Below are positions 33,994 through 43,498 of a stretch of 64,000 nucleotides of DNA, in pieces. Below the pieces are notes generated by a model, which saw nothing but the letters and a program-made list of their open reading frames with translations, had not been told where the DNA came from and did no database searches. The position numbers were made by a program, and so were the translations under genes. Positions within the stretch are counted from its first letter, which is position 1. Every line of letters begins with the position of its first letter. Source of the stretch: Thermodesulfovibrio thiophilus DSM 17215 (GTDB lineage: Bacteria > Nitrospirota > Thermodesulfovibrionia > Thermodesulfovibrionales > Thermodesulfovibrionaceae); the NCBI RefSeq assembly GCF_000423865.1, contig NZ_AUIU01000014.1, positions 156,939 through 220,938 on the forward strand. Reading direction: 5' to 3'.

Positions 33994-34579
33994 TTACAGG
34001 CTTCCTTCCTTCAAGAGCTTTTGACAATGTTACTTCATCAGCAAACTCTATGTCAATACCTATTGGAAGCCCGTAGGCAATTCTTGAAACCTTTACATGA
34101 TATTGTTTCAATAAATCTGCAATCCATTGAGCTGTAAGCTCTCCTCTGGTGTTTGGACTTGTTGCAATGACCACTTCTTTGACTGCTCCGGTTTTAACTC
34201 TTTCTTCAAGCTCCTTTATTTTCAATTTATCAGCAGTTAACCCATCAACAGGTGATATGGTGCCACCAAGCACATGATACACGCCTTTGTATCCTGTTTT
34301 TTCAAATAAAACTATATTGCCTGGTTCTTCAACAACACATATTGTTGAGTGGTCTCTTTGAGAGTTAGCGCATATATTGCATCTTTCATTTTCTGTGATA
34401 TTGAAACACACAGGGCAATATCTCGCATTTTTTTTTAAATTAATGATTGCCTGAGCAATCTCAAGAGCATCATCTTCAGACATACTCATCACAAAAAAAG
34501 CAAGCCTCTGGGCAGTCTTTCTGCCAATTCCAGGAAGTTTGCAGAAGTTGTCAATGAGTTTTTCTAAAGGATTGCTCAT
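33986..34579 (-). CDS. recR: Recombination protein RecR
   Basis: 197 residues, standard. N-terminal helix-hairpin-helix (KLPGIGRKTAQRLAFFVM), a four-cysteine zinc finger (CPVCFNITENERCNIC), and a Toprim domain (STICVVEEPGNIVLFEKTG, then HVLGGTISPVDG). With RecF/RecO it loads RecA at gaps. It belongs to the classic dnaX-ybaB-recR order; its ATG overlaps the ybaB stop. Confidence 0.97.
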   Translation of the reverse strand: MSNPLEKLIDNFCKLPGIGRKTAQRLAFFVMSMSEDDALEIAQAIINLKKNARYCPVCFNITENERCNICANSQRDHSTICVVEEPGNIVLFEKTGYKGVYHVLGGTISPVDGLTADKLKIKELEERVKTGAVKEVVIATSPNTRGELTAQWIADLLKQYHVKVSRIAYGLPIGIDIEFADEVTLSKALEGRKPVNV

Positions 34580-34920
34580 AGTTTACCAAGAAGACTGCTT
34601 AAATCAGGCATTCCAGGAAGATTGAAAGGCATTGAAACTTTTGCCATTTCAGCCTGAGCAAGTTCATGAGCTCTTTTCAGTGCTTCATTGACAGCAGCTA
34701 AAACCAAATCTTCAAGCATCTCAATATCATCAGGATTTACAACTTCTCTGTCAATTTTGATTGACACTATTTGTCCTGCTCCATTTGCCTGAACAGTAAC
34801 CATTCCACCGCCTGATGTTGCTTCAACAGTGATCTTTTTTACCTCTTCCTGTTTTTTCTGGATCTCCTCCTGAATTTTCTGAGCCTGTCTCATAATATCA
34901 CCAAACATCTTTTTAGACAT
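34576..34920 (-). CDS. YbaB/EbfC nucleoid-associated protein
   Basis: 114 residues. The tweezer-fold family pattern is complete: MRQAQKIQEEIQKKQEEVKKITVEA in the helical arm, then GGGMVTVQANGAGQIVSIKID, and PDDIEMLEDLVLAAVNEAL. These dimers bind DNA without strong specificity and are nearly always encoded between dnaX and recR, as here. It overlaps dnaX by 8 bases and recR by 4 bases. Confidence 0.95.
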   Translation of the reverse strand: MSKKMFGDIMRQAQKIQEEIQKKQEEVKKITVEATSGGGMVTVQANGAGQIVSIKIDREVVNPDDIEMLEDLVLAAVNEALKRAHELAQAEMAKVSMPFNLPGMPDLSSLLGKL

Positions 34921-36463
34921 TATTACCGCCTCCTTTTTTAGGTATTATATTAAAAATTCTTCCTTCAAAAAGTTGTAATGCTTTTCTGACAAGAGGATGA
35001 TCAATAGCCTCCTGCCTGACATTCTGTTTTTGTTTATTTTCTTTCTCATGTACTGTTATATTAACATCCAAGCCAGATTCTTTCAACAGATTTTTGATTT
35101 CTGAAAGATGCTCTTTTACAGATTCAGCATGAACTGATGCGCCTCCATTGTAAATCATCTGGATTTCGTCCTTTGCAAACTTAACCTCAGCATGCTTTAT
35201 CTTTGTTGCAAGAATATGATTTTGCTCTTCGAGTCTTTCAAGGAATTCTCCCCAAATCCTGGAGATTGACATGCTCTTTTTAGTAACCTGAACCGGCTTT
35301 TCAGACTGAGCTGGCAGAGGCTTTTTTATTTGCGAAGTTTCAACAGGTTCTTTAACCTCTTTTATTGCTTCATCAATATTTCTGAAATGAGAAAGCAGGC
35401 TCAGTTTGAGAAGTGTTATCTCAAAGATGACTCTTGGAAAAAACGAATTTTTTATTGAGTTTTCAGAATTAATCAGCTCCTTAAGAAGAAGTATCAGATG
35501 CTCTTCTGATGTTTTACTGCTCAAATCCTCAATTATATGAGCTTCTGATTCAGTTAAACAAAGTCTGTAATTCTTCGTGATCTTAGCAATGAGAATATTT
35601 CTGAGAAAAAAAATCAAATCCCTTGTAAGCAGTTTAAAATCCGTTCCAGCGTCATTGAGTTTTTCTATGTTCAATATAATATCTGACCTCTTACCCTCTA
35701 TAACATAATTCATTAAATCATAGAGAGTTTGTGTGTCAGTTCCACCAATCAACAGTCTTACATCTTCCTGAGTTATATTTTCAGTAAAGGATGTAATCTG
35801 ATCAAGCAGTGTTAGAGCATCTCTCATACTTCCTTCAGCATTTAATGCTATATCATAAAGTGCTTCTTCTGTAGCATTTATGCTTTCTTCATGGCAGATG
35901 AACTGAAGCCTTTCTTTTATCAGATTAACAGAAATCCTTCTGAATTGAAGATGCTGACAGCGGCTTATCACAGTGAGAGGAATTTTTCTTGGCTCAGTTG
36001 TTGCCAGAACAAATACCACATGAGGAGGTGGTTCTTCAAGAGTTTTCAGAAACGCATTGAAGGCGGACTGACTGAGCATGTGAGCTTCATCTATGATGTA
36101 AACCTTGTAAAATCCCTCGGCAGATGCGTAACGAACATTTTCTCTTAAATCCCTTATGTTTTCAACTGAGGTATGTGATGCAGCATCTATTTCTATGACA
36201 CTCATCGCCTTACCCTCTTTTATGGCAATGCAGGAAGGACAGTTATTACAGGGCTTATTATCAGGGTCAGTGCAGTTCAGAGCTTTTGCAAGAATTCTTG
36301 CTGTTGAAGTTTTACCAACTCCTTTTGGTCCTGAAAAAATATAGGCATGTGAAATTTTCCCTGTTTGTAAGGAACTCTGTAGAATTTTTACGACAACATT
36401 CTGTCCTATGAGGTCAGAAAAATTTTGAGGTCTGTATTTTCTCGCAAGTCCAAGATAAGCCAT
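34913..36463 (-). CDS. dnaX: DNA polymerase III subunit gamma/tau
   Basis: 516 residues. The AAA+ clamp loader core carries Walker A GPKGVGKTSTARILAKAL, the zinc site CTDPDNKPCNNCPSC, Walker B VYIIDEAHMLS, sensor-1 LATTEPRKIP and FRRIS. Residues 370-516 form a less conserved tail ending with a KOW-unrelated domain that would contact the polymerase alpha subunit in tau. No frameshift slippery run is evident at the usual boundary. The gene begins 18 bases after the SRP RNA gene, so the RNA and dnaX are probably on one transcript. Confidence 0.96.
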   Translation of the reverse strand: MAYLGLARKYRPQNFSDLIGQNVVVKILQSSLQTGKISHAYIFSGPKGVGKTSTARILAKALNCTDPDNKPCNNCPSCIAIKEGKAMSVIEIDAASHTSVENIRDLRENVRYASAEGFYKVYIIDEAHMLSQSAFNAFLKTLEEPPPHVVFVLATTEPRKIPLTVISRCQHLQFRRISVNLIKERLQFICHEESINATEEALYDIALNAEGSMRDALTLLDQITSFTENITQEDVRLLIGGTDTQTLYDLMNYVIEGKRSDIILNIEKLNDAGTDFKLLTRDLIFFLRNILIAKITKNYRLCLTESEAHIIEDLSSKTSEEHLILLLKELINSENSIKNSFFPRVIFEITLLKLSLLSHFRNIDEAIKEVKEPVETSQIKKPLPAQSEKPVQVTKKSMSISRIWGEFLERLEEQNHILATKIKHAEVKFAKDEIQMIYNGGASVHAESVKEHLSEIKNLLKESGLDVNITVHEKENKQKQNVRQEAIDHPLVRKALQLFEGRIFNIIPKKGGGNNV

Positions 36464-36481
36464 TTTTTATATCCTGATAAA

Positions 36482-36579
36482 GGGACCGACCTTCTGCAAC
36501 ACACAGAAATGGATGCTTACCGTTGCTTCCTTCCGGACCTGGCGGGGTTCGCATTTTTCTGTTGCGCAGGGTCGGTCCC
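36482..36579 (-). ncRNA. ffs: Small bacterial signal recognition particle RNA (4.5S)
   Basis: 98 bases on the minus strand. Ends pair as GGGACCGACC/GGTCGGTCCC. The apical domain contains CAGGTCCGGAAGGAAGCA, the universal SRP domain IV with its GGAA tetraloop and symmetric internal loop that binds Ffh. It is between topA and dnaX. The 3' coding end of topA runs 63 bases into it, so the two genes share sequence. Confidence 0.95.
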
Positions 36580-38859
36580 AGCTGAGATTTCATTCAGTTT
36601 TATTTTAACCTTACAGGATTTATTATGGCAAATTAAAAATTCCTCTCCACTTCTATCCCTTCTCTTTAACATATAAGAAGCCTTGCATTCAGGACATTCA
36701 TGCAGTACTGGTTCACTTGGAAGAATGAATTTACAATCAGGATATTTTGAACAGGCCCAGAAAATTCTGCCCTTTTTATTCTGCTTCTTTATAATGTCTC
36801 CTCCACACTGAGGACATTTTATCTGTGCGGTGATAGGCTGAGTATACTTACATTCAGGATATTTTGAACAGGCAATAAACTCCCCTCTTCTTCCATTTCT
36901 GATTACAAGCTGAGCTCCGCACTGAGGACATGCTTTGTCAATGGGCCTGGCTTCACTGCCATTGTTATCATTTGTTATGGACTTTGTATTCTTGCACTCA
37001 GGATAACCTGAACAGGCTAAAAATGGTCGTCCATTGCTCCATCTTATTACCATATCCTTACCGCATTTATCACATTTAACCAGGGTTATTATCTCTTTAG
37101 GCTTTGTTCTCTTTGCGATTTTCATTGCTTCTTCGAGGTTTTTTTCAAACTCTTTATAAAATTGCTCAACTATCCTGTTCCACTGAGCCTCATTCAATGA
37201 AATCTTATCAAGGTCTTCTTCCATTTTTGCAGTAAAACTATAGTCCATAAGTTCAGGAAATTTATCCTCAAGAAGGTCATTGACAACAAAACCAAGATAT
37301 GTTGGATAAAGCCTCTGCTTGATTTTTTTTACATAGTCTCTTTCCTGAATTGTGCTTAGTATCGCAGCATAGGTTGATGGTCTGCCAATTCCCTTTTCTT
37401 CAAGTGCCCTGACAAGTGTTGCCTCTGTGTATCTTGGAGGAGGCTCTGTTGTGTGTTTTTCTGAGTTAACTTCGATAAGTTTCAATGGAGATTTTTCTTT
37501 AATCTGAGGCAGGAGATTTTCCTCTTCAGATTCTTCATCTTTGTATAGCACAAGGAAACCGGGAAACAGGATAACACTTCCGCTTACACGGAATTGAGCT
37601 ATCTTATCAAAATCTTCAATGATATAGGTGGTCTGCTCAACTTCTGCTGGTGCCATCTGGCTTGCGAGAAATCTAACCCATATTAGTTTATATAAAGCAT
37701 ACTGGTCTTTGGTAAGATATTTTTTAACATATTCAGGAGATTTATCCGGATATGTAGGTCTTATGCATTCATGAGCATCCTGTATTGAGCCGGCTGATTT
37801 TTTCGATGTCCTGCCAGTGCCATTTCCAACAAATTCCTTTCCAAAGCTTTTTTCAATGAGTTTTCTTGCCCATGCAGTTGCTTCCTCTGCAATCCTTGTT
37901 GAGTCAGTTCTCATATAGGTGATGAGTCCCACTGTGTTGCCTTCTATATCTATTCCTTCATAGAGCTGCTGAGCGAGAGTCATTGTTTTCTTTGGAGAAA
38001 ATCCAAGTATTGAGGATGCTTGAGCCTGAAGGGTTGCTGTACGAAAAGGTTCAGGTGGATTTTTCTTCTTCTTTTTCTTCTGAATACTGGAAAGTGTATA
38101 GCTTAATTTTTTAAGTTCCTGAACAATCTGCTGGGCGGTTTTTTCGTCAGTAATGAGGAATTTCGCCTTTTCAAAAGATGATTCGGATTTTCTTTCAATA
38201 AGCAATCTGTCTCTGTATTTATACAGATTTGCCTGAAGTACCTGATTTTGCTCGTCGGAAAACTTTCCGCTTATGGTCCAGTAGTTCTGAGGTTGAAATG
38301 TGAGTATCTCTTTTTCTCTCTCAACAACCAATCGTAAGGCAACAGATTGAACTCTGCCTGCGGAAAGTCCTTTTTTAACCTTTCTCCACAAAAACGGGCT
38401 CAGATTGTAACCAACAAGTCTGTCAAGAATCCTTCTTGCCTGCTGGGAGTATACTTTGTTTATATCTATCTTTGTAGGATTTTCGATTGCTGATTTTACA
38501 GCGTTTGGAGTTATTTCATGGAACACAGCTCTGAACACTCTGTCTTCTGGAGCTTTTATTTCTTCAGCAATATGGTAGGCTATAGCCTCACCCTCTCTGT
38601 CAGGGTCAGTTGCAATGAATATTTTTTTAGCCTTTTTTGCAGACTCTTTCAGCTCTTTAACAATTTTTTCTTTCCCGGGAATTATGATGTACTCGGGTTC
38701 AAAACCCTTTTGTATATCAACTCCAAGTTTATCCTCAGGAAGGTCTTTTATGTGTCCTACTGATGCTTTAACCTGAAAATCATCTCCAACAATTTTGTTA
38801 ATTGTTTTTGCTTTTGATGGTGATTCAACAATTATTAGATTTTTACCTTTTAATTCCAT
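36517..38859 (-). CDS. topA: DNA topoisomerase I
   Basis: 780 residues. Toprim domain at the N-terminus (IIVESPSKAKTINKIVG, DPDREGEAIAYHIAEE); the active-site Tyr is in GLITYMRTDSTR near residue 315; RPTYPDKSP and EEKGIGRPSTYA follow. The C-terminal 190 residues hold four tetracysteine zinc ribbons (e.g. CDKCGKDMV...CSGYPEC, CPQCGAQLV...CSKYPEC). It relaxes negative supercoils. Its last 20 codons are read from the 5' part of the SRP RNA gene and give a basic tail (QQKNANPARSGRKQR), which is not a conserved TopA feature. It overlaps the upstream small gene by 10 bases. Confidence 0.95.
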   Translation of the reverse strand: MELKGKNLIIVESPSKAKTINKIVGDDFQVKASVGHIKDLPEDKLGVDIQKGFEPEYIIIPGKEKIVKELKESAKKAKKIFIATDPDREGEAIAYHIAEEIKAPEDRVFRAVFHEITPNAVKSAIENPTKIDINKVYSQQARRILDRLVGYNLSPFLWRKVKKGLSAGRVQSVALRLVVEREKEILTFQPQNYWTISGKFSDEQNQVLQANLYKYRDRLLIERKSESSFEKAKFLITDEKTAQQIVQELKKLSYTLSSIQKKKKKKNPPEPFRTATLQAQASSILGFSPKKTMTLAQQLYEGIDIEGNTVGLITYMRTDSTRIAEEATAWARKLIEKSFGKEFVGNGTGRTSKKSAGSIQDAHECIRPTYPDKSPEYVKKYLTKDQYALYKLIWVRFLASQMAPAEVEQTTYIIEDFDKIAQFRVSGSVILFPGFLVLYKDEESEEENLLPQIKEKSPLKLIEVNSEKHTTEPPPRYTEATLVRALEEKGIGRPSTYAAILSTIQERDYVKKIKQRLYPTYLGFVVNDLLEDKFPELMDYSFTAKMEEDLDKISLNEAQWNRIVEQFYKEFEKNLEEAMKIAKRTKPKEIITLVKCDKCGKDMVIRWSNGRPFLACSGYPECKNTKSITNDNNGSEARPIDKACPQCGAQLVIRNGRRGEFIACSKYPECKYTQPITAQIKCPQCGGDIIKKQNKKGRIFWACSKYPDCKFILPSEPVLHECPECKASYMLKRRDRSGEEFLICHNKSCKVKIKLNEISAGTDPAQQKNANPARSGRKQR

Positions 38860-39125
38860 ACTATCTCTTTCCCTCTGCTAAAAACAAAACTGTATATGTC
38901 ATCATCATAAATGTCTGTTTCCTTCATAAGTAAGTAAACAAGAAGAGCTCTGATCATGTCAATCTCCTCGCGATCAAGAAGGTCGCTGCCTTCAATAAAG
39001 TTAAGTTCTTCTTTGACCTCATTCAGGTCAATATCAAGAAGAGAAAAGTTATTCAGGGCTTCATCACTGTAATCATTATCAATAAGCTGTCTTGCAAGAA
39101 CTCTTAAAAAATCAAGAAGCTTCAT
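38850..39125 (-). CDS. Small acidic protein between dprA and topA (smg position)
   Basis: 91 residues, strongly acidic and helical (MKLLDFLRVLARQLIDNDYS, LDREEIDMIRALLVYLLMK). It lies exactly where smg (DUF494) is found in the dprA-smg-topA order of Proteobacteria, and like Smg it begins with a helix and ends in acidic segments, but it is little more than half the Smg length and the sequence match is not convincing. It starts right at the dprA stop and overlaps topA. Function unknown. Confidence 0.6.
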   Translation of the reverse strand: MKLLDFLRVLARQLIDNDYSDEALNNFSLLDIDLNEVKEELNFIEGSDLLDREEIDMIRALLVYLLMKETDIYDDDIYSFVFSRGKEIVWN

Positions 39126-40226
39126 TTAAATCCTCCTTACGTATCTGCCTTCTATTTTGTTAATTAATCCGCTTATTTCAAGTTTGAGAAGAATCTCAAG
39201 AACTTTTGCTATATTTATGTTTGTTTTCAATACGATTTCATCTAAATTCAATGCTTCATCAAGTACATTAAATATAGCTCTTTCTTCTTCATCAAGATCA
39301 ACTGTCTCGTAAATGAGGCTCTCATTTACTGACTTTTTTAATGATGGAATAAACTGTCCAATTTCTTCAAGTATGTCTTCTCTTTTAGTTACAACTTTTG
39401 CTCCTTTTTGAATTAAATTGTTTGTTCCTTCGGAATTTTTTGATGTAATATTTCCAGGTACAGCAAAAACCTCTCTACCTTGCTCTAACGCAAAAGATGC
39501 TGTTATGAGTGCTCCTGAGTTTATTGTTGCCTCTGTAACAACTGTTCCAACAGTCATCCCGCTAAGTATTCTGTTTCTTCTGGGGAAGTGCTCTTTTCTG
39601 GGTCCTTCGTCAGGATAAAACTCGCTCAATATAGCTCCATTTTTTATGATTCTTTCGGAAAGTGCTTTATTTTCAGATGGATATATGCAGGAAACTCCAC
39701 TTCCAAGAACTGCCAGAGTTCTTCCTCCTGCAGAAAGTGCTGCATTATGAGCAACACAGTCAATTCCTCTTGCAAGCCCGCTGACTATGGTTAATCCACA
39801 TGAGGCAAGTTCGTATGCAATGCGTTCTGTTACTCTTCTACCATATTCACTGAGTCTTCTTGAACCCACAACTGCCAGACCAAAATGGTCTTCAGGTTTG
39901 ATCTCGCCTTTAAAGAATAAAACCACAGGTGGGTCATGAATCTCTTTTAACAGTTGAGGATATTCTCTGTCAAGATAAGAGTGGATTTTTATCTCCCTCT
40001 GTTTGCATAGATTGAGTAGTTTATCTATGCTTTCCCATCTGTTAAACTCTTTTATTCTTTTTGCCCTGTCAACTCCTATACCTTCCACAGAGGCAAGTTC
40101 CTTCATCTCTGCATTGAAAACCTCTCTGGCAGAGCTGAATTTCAATAAAAGCCTCTTTATTAAAACAGGACCGAGCTCTCTTATTTCATTCAAAGCAAGA
40201 CAGAATCTTGTCTCTTCACTGAACAT
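39126..40226 (-). CDS. dprA: DNA processing protein DprA
   Basis: 366 residues. A SAM/HhH-like N-terminal region ([27 protein letters not shown]) is followed by the Rossmann-like core with [63 protein letters not shown], and [25 protein letters not shown]-terminal winged helix ([23 protein letters not shown]) completes it. DprA loads RecA on incoming single-stranded DNA in transformation. No com genes are in the window. Overlaps argG by 11 bases. Confidence 0.95.
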   Translation of the reverse strand: MFSEETRFCLALNEIRELGPVLIKRLLLKFSSAREVFNAEMKELASVEGIGVDRAKRIKEFNRWESIDKLLNLCKQREIKIHSYLDREYPQLLKEIHDPPVVLFFKGEIKPEDHFGLAVVGSRRLSEYGRRVTERIAYELASCGLTIVSGLARGIDCVAHNAALSAGGRTLAVLGSGVSCIYPSENKALSERIIKNGAILSEFYPDEGPRKEHFPRRNRILSGMTVGTVVTEATINSGALITASFALEQGREVFAVPGNITSKNSEGTNNLIQKGAKVVTKREDILEEIGQFIPSLKKSVNESLIYETVDLDEEERAIFNVLDEALNLDEIVLKTNINIAKVLEILLKLEISGLINKIEGRYVRRI

Positions 40227-41406
40227 TAAATCTCTTTGCCATCCTCAATCTTAAAGCATTGATTTTTATAAATCCTTCTGCATCTTTCTGATTGTAAATA
40301 CTGTCTTTTTCGAATGTTGCAAGTTCCTGATTGTAAAGCGAATAAACTGACTTCCTTCCTGCAACCATACAGTTACCTCTGTAAAGTTTCAGTCTGACAG
40401 TGCCTGTTACATTTTTCTGAGTTTCATCAATCAATTTCTGCAGAGCCTGTCTTTCAGGTGAAAACCAGTATCCATAGTAAACAAGCTCAGTGTATTTTGG
40501 AACAAGGCTGTCTCTTAAATGCATCAGCTCTCTATCCATTGTTATTGACTCAACTGCTTTATGCGCTATTTGTAGCACTGTTCCGCCAGGAGTTTCATAT
40601 ACACCTCTTGATTTGATTCCAACATAACGATTTTCAACAATATCGATCTTTCCGATACCATTTTCACCTGCGATTTTGTTCAGTCTTTTAAGGAGCTCAG
40701 AAGGAGAGAGCTTTTCACCGTTTAGAGCCACTGGATCACCATTTTCGTAATCTATCTCAATATAGGTGATTTTATCAGGAGCTTTCTGTAGTGGTTGAAC
40801 CATTGTGTACATATCATCCGGTGGTTCATTCCATGGGTCTTCCAGAATACCTCCTTCATAGCTTATGTGAAAGAGATTCCTATCAATGCTGTAGGGTTTT
40901 TCCTTTGTTGCCTGAACAGGAATATTATGTTTTTGAGCATACTCAATAAGACTGCTACGGGAGTCAAACTCCCACTGTCTCCAGGGCGCGATTACTTTTA
41001 TATCAGGTTTCAATGCATAGTATGTAAGTTCAAACCTTACCTGGTCATTTCCCTTTCCTGTGGCACCATGAGCAACTGCTTCTGCATTTTCTTTTAATGC
41101 GATTTCAATCTGCTTTTTCGCTATGAGAGGTCTTGCAATTGATGTTCCAAGAAGATAACCTGTTTCATATATAGCATTTGCCCTCAACATCGGGAAGATG
41201 TAATCCCGTACAAACTCTTCCTTTAAATCTTCAATGTAAACATTTGATGCACCTGTTTTTAAAGCTTTCTGTGCAATTTCTTCAAACTGTTCTTCCTGAC
41301 CAATATCAGCACAGAATGCAACTACCTCTGCATTATACTTTTCCTTTAACCAGCTGATTGCAACTGAAGTATCAAGCCCTCCTGAGTATGCAAGAATGAT
41401 TTTCAT
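40216..41406 (-). CDS. argG: Argininosuccinate synthase
   Basis: 396 residues. The pyrophosphatase P-loop is [16 protein letters not shown] at the N-terminus. [51 protein letters not shown], and [18 protein letters not shown] are all class signatures. It joins citrulline and aspartate with ATP in arginine synthesis. No argH or other arg gene adjoins; the neighbours are dprA and tsaD, so it seems a lone insertion in a housekeeping string. Start has AGGAGGTCATAG upstream. Confidence 0.97.
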   Translation of the reverse strand: MKIILAYSGGLDTSVAISWLKEKYNAEVVAFCADIGQEEQFEEIAQKALKTGASNVYIEDLKEEFVRDYIFPMLRANAIYETGYLLGTSIARPLIAKKQIEIALKENAEAVAHGATGKGNDQVRFELTYYALKPDIKVIAPWRQWEFDSRSSLIEYAQKHNIPVQATKEKPYSIDRNLFHISYEGGILEDPWNEPPDDMYTMVQPLQKAPDKITYIEIDYENGDPVALNGEKLSPSELLKRLNKIAGENGIGKIDIVENRYVGIKSRGVYETPGGTVLQIAHKAVESITMDRELMHLRDSLVPKYTELVYYGYWFSPERQALQKLIDETQKNVTGTVRLKLYRGNCMVAGRKSVYSLYNQELATFEKDSIYNQKDAEGFIKINALRLRMAKRFNVQ

Positions 41407-41434
41407 TGTTCTATGACCTCCTCATTATTTTATA

Positions 41435-42436
41435 TTACAGCGGCAAATAAGCCCTTGCATTAAGAAATAGATCGGAGCTTTCACCTCTTAAAAATCTATG
41501 ATATCCGCTTACTGCGATCATAGCAGCATTGTCTGTACATAACTGTTTTGAAGGAAGATAAACTTCTATTCCTTCCTCCTTTAGCATCTGAGCCCGTCTT
41601 CTTAGCTCGCTATTTGCAGCAACTCCGCCTGTAATAACAACCCTGTTTAATCTCTCAGAAGACACAGCCCATTTTATTTTTTCTATAAGCACATCAACTA
41701 CTGAAGCTTGAAAAGATGCTGCTATATCTTTTTTAACATCTTCGGCAACATTTTTTCCCTTTACATCAAGTTTCATCAATAAAACCTTGACAGCTGTTTT
41801 TAACCCACTGAAACTGAAATCAAAGCTACCATTAAGATACGGTCTTGGCAGATTATATTTATCAGGATTACCTTCTTTAGCAAGCGCATCTATTACAGGT
41901 CCTCCTGGATATCCAAGCCCGAGCATTTTTGACACCTTATCATAGGCTTCTCCAGCAGCATCATCACGGGTTCTTCCAAGCTCTTTATAGCTATTAAGAT
42001 CATTTACACGGTAAAGACTTGTGTGTCCGCCAGAAACAATGAGAGTTAGAAATGGAAATTCAGGATACTCTTTTTCAAGAAAAATAGCATGAATATGCCC
42101 TTCAAGATGATTTATGCCAATAAGGGGTTTCTTTGATGCATAACTTAAAGATTTTGCAAAACAGAGCCCTACTAAAAGCGAACCAATAAGTCCAGGACCG
42201 TGACAGACACTGACCAGGTCAATATGTTTTAAGGCTACGTCTGCTTTGCTTAGAGCATTCTCAGTAACATCCATTATCCATTCAATATGTTTTCTTGATG
42301 CAATTTCAGGAACAATTCCGCCATATTTAGTATGAATTTTGATCTGTGAGGATACTATGTTGCTCAATATCTTTCTATCTTTAACCACAGCCGCGGATGT
42401 ATCATCACAGGATGTATCAATTCCGAGTATTAACAT
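41435..42436 (-). CDS. tsaD: tRNA N6-threonylcarbamoyladenosine transferase TsaD
   Basis: 333 residues of the ASKHA fold. DTSCDDTSAAVV near the start, VSSQIKIHTKYGGIVPEIASRKH with one metal His, NHLEGHIHA with two more ligands, IVSGGHTSLY, and VVITGGVAANSELRRR. It transfers the threonylcarbamoyl group to A37 of ANN-decoding tRNAs together with TsaB/TsaE, which are not in the window. Three bases separate it from the cytochrome biogenesis gene upstream. Confidence 0.97.
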   Translation of the reverse strand: MLILGIDTSCDDTSAAVVKDRKILSNIVSSQIKIHTKYGGIVPEIASRKHIEWIMDVTENALSKADVALKHIDLVSVCHGPGLIGSLLVGLCFAKSLSYASKKPLIGINHLEGHIHAIFLEKEYPEFPFLTLIVSGGHTSLYRVNDLNSYKELGRTRDDAAGEAYDKVSKMLGLGYPGGPVIDALAKEGNPDKYNLPRPYLNGSFDFSFSGLKTAVKVLLMKLDVKGKNVAEDVKKDIAASFQASVVDVLIEKIKWAVSSERLNRVVITGGVAANSELRRRAQMLKEEGIEVYLPSKQLCTDNAAMIAVSGYHRFLRGESSDLFLNARAYLPL

Positions 42437-42439
42437 AAA

Positions 42440-43498
42440 CTACATACTTCCATAGGAATGCAGTCCGCTCAAAAAGAGGTTCACCCCAAGATATGTAAAT
42501 ATTGTTATAAGAAAACCGCTTACTGCTATCATTGAGGTCTTTACTCCTCTCCATCCTTTTATGAATTTAGCATGAAGGTAGAATGCATAAACAAACCATG
42601 TAATCAATGACCATGTTTCTTTAGGATCCCATCCCCAATATCTTCCCCATGCCTGATCAGCCCATATTGCTCCAAAAACAAGCCCACCAATTGTAAATAT
42701 CGGAAATCCAAAAGCAATCCCTTTATAGGTGATATCTTCAAGAAAATCTGAGTTAATTTTCAATCCCTTCAGTGTTTTTGTTATAAAATCCCCGAATTTC
42801 CAGAATATAAAAACTAAAGCAATCAGGAATATCCAGCTCAAGACAGAAATAAACATTGATTGATTTCCAAGTGTTGAATGAAAAATTCTGACAGATCTGG
42901 GATTTGAAGCAGTAGCAATGTCTATTATCATTGATATAAATATGAAAACCATAATGCTCAATACTGATGTTGAGAAAATGTATTTTAAAGATTTTTTATT
43001 TTCAGAAACCATGATTACATGAAGAAGAGCTGTTATAAAACTCAAAGCAAAGGCTGCATAGGATATAAAACTCAGTGTAACATGTGCAAGCAGCCAGTTA
43101 CTCTTTAACGCTGGAACAAGTGGCTGCACTTCCTTTGATATTCCGAGCAAATCTGTAAGTCCGATTATAATTCCTACAAGTATTGAAACAATTACGCCAA
43201 AGCTCCTGTTTTTGTATTTCCATTCAATAAAAAGATAACCAATTACAAGACATAGAACAAAAAACACAAGACTCTCATAGAGATTTGTAATTGGAATGCT
43301 TCGCATGAATGAATGATTTATTGCATACATCTCTTTAAATCTCTGGATAAATCCGTAAATGTGAATCAGACAACCAGCAGACAGAGTAGCTGTTGCAAGA
43401 TATCCTAATTTATTGTTTTTTGTAAGTACATAAACAATATAAACCGGCATTGCCAGTACATAAAGAAGTCCTGCAATTGATATTATATGGTAACTCAT
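42440..43498 (-). CDS. ccsA: Cytochrome c biogenesis protein CcsA/ResC
   Basis: 352 residues with about eight membrane helices. The haem-handling WWD-type motif is seen as WGRYWGWDPKETWSLITWF, and conserved histidines flank it (LLAHVTLSF, FYLHAKFIKGW). With ResB it forms the System II complex that exports haem and attaches it to CXXCH motifs outside the membrane. This matches the many c-type haems encoded at 45644-48681. Its start overlaps the resB stop by one base. Confidence 0.93.
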   Translation of the reverse strand: MSYHIISIAGLLYVLAMPVYIVYVLTKNNKLGYLATATLSAGCLIHIYGFIQRFKEMYAINHSFMRSIPITNLYESLVFFVLCLVIGYLFIEWKYKNRSFGVIVSILVGIIIGLTDLLGISKEVQPLVPALKSNWLLAHVTLSFISYAAFALSFITALLHVIMVSENKKSLKYIFSTSVLSIMVFIFISMIIDIATASNPRSVRIFHSTLGNQSMFISVLSWIFLIALVFIFWKFGDFITKTLKGLKINSDFLEDITYKGIAFGFPIFTIGGLVFGAIWADQAWGRYWGWDPKETWSLITWFVYAFYLHAKFIKGWRGVKTSMIAVSGFLITIFTYLGVNLFLSGLHSYGSM

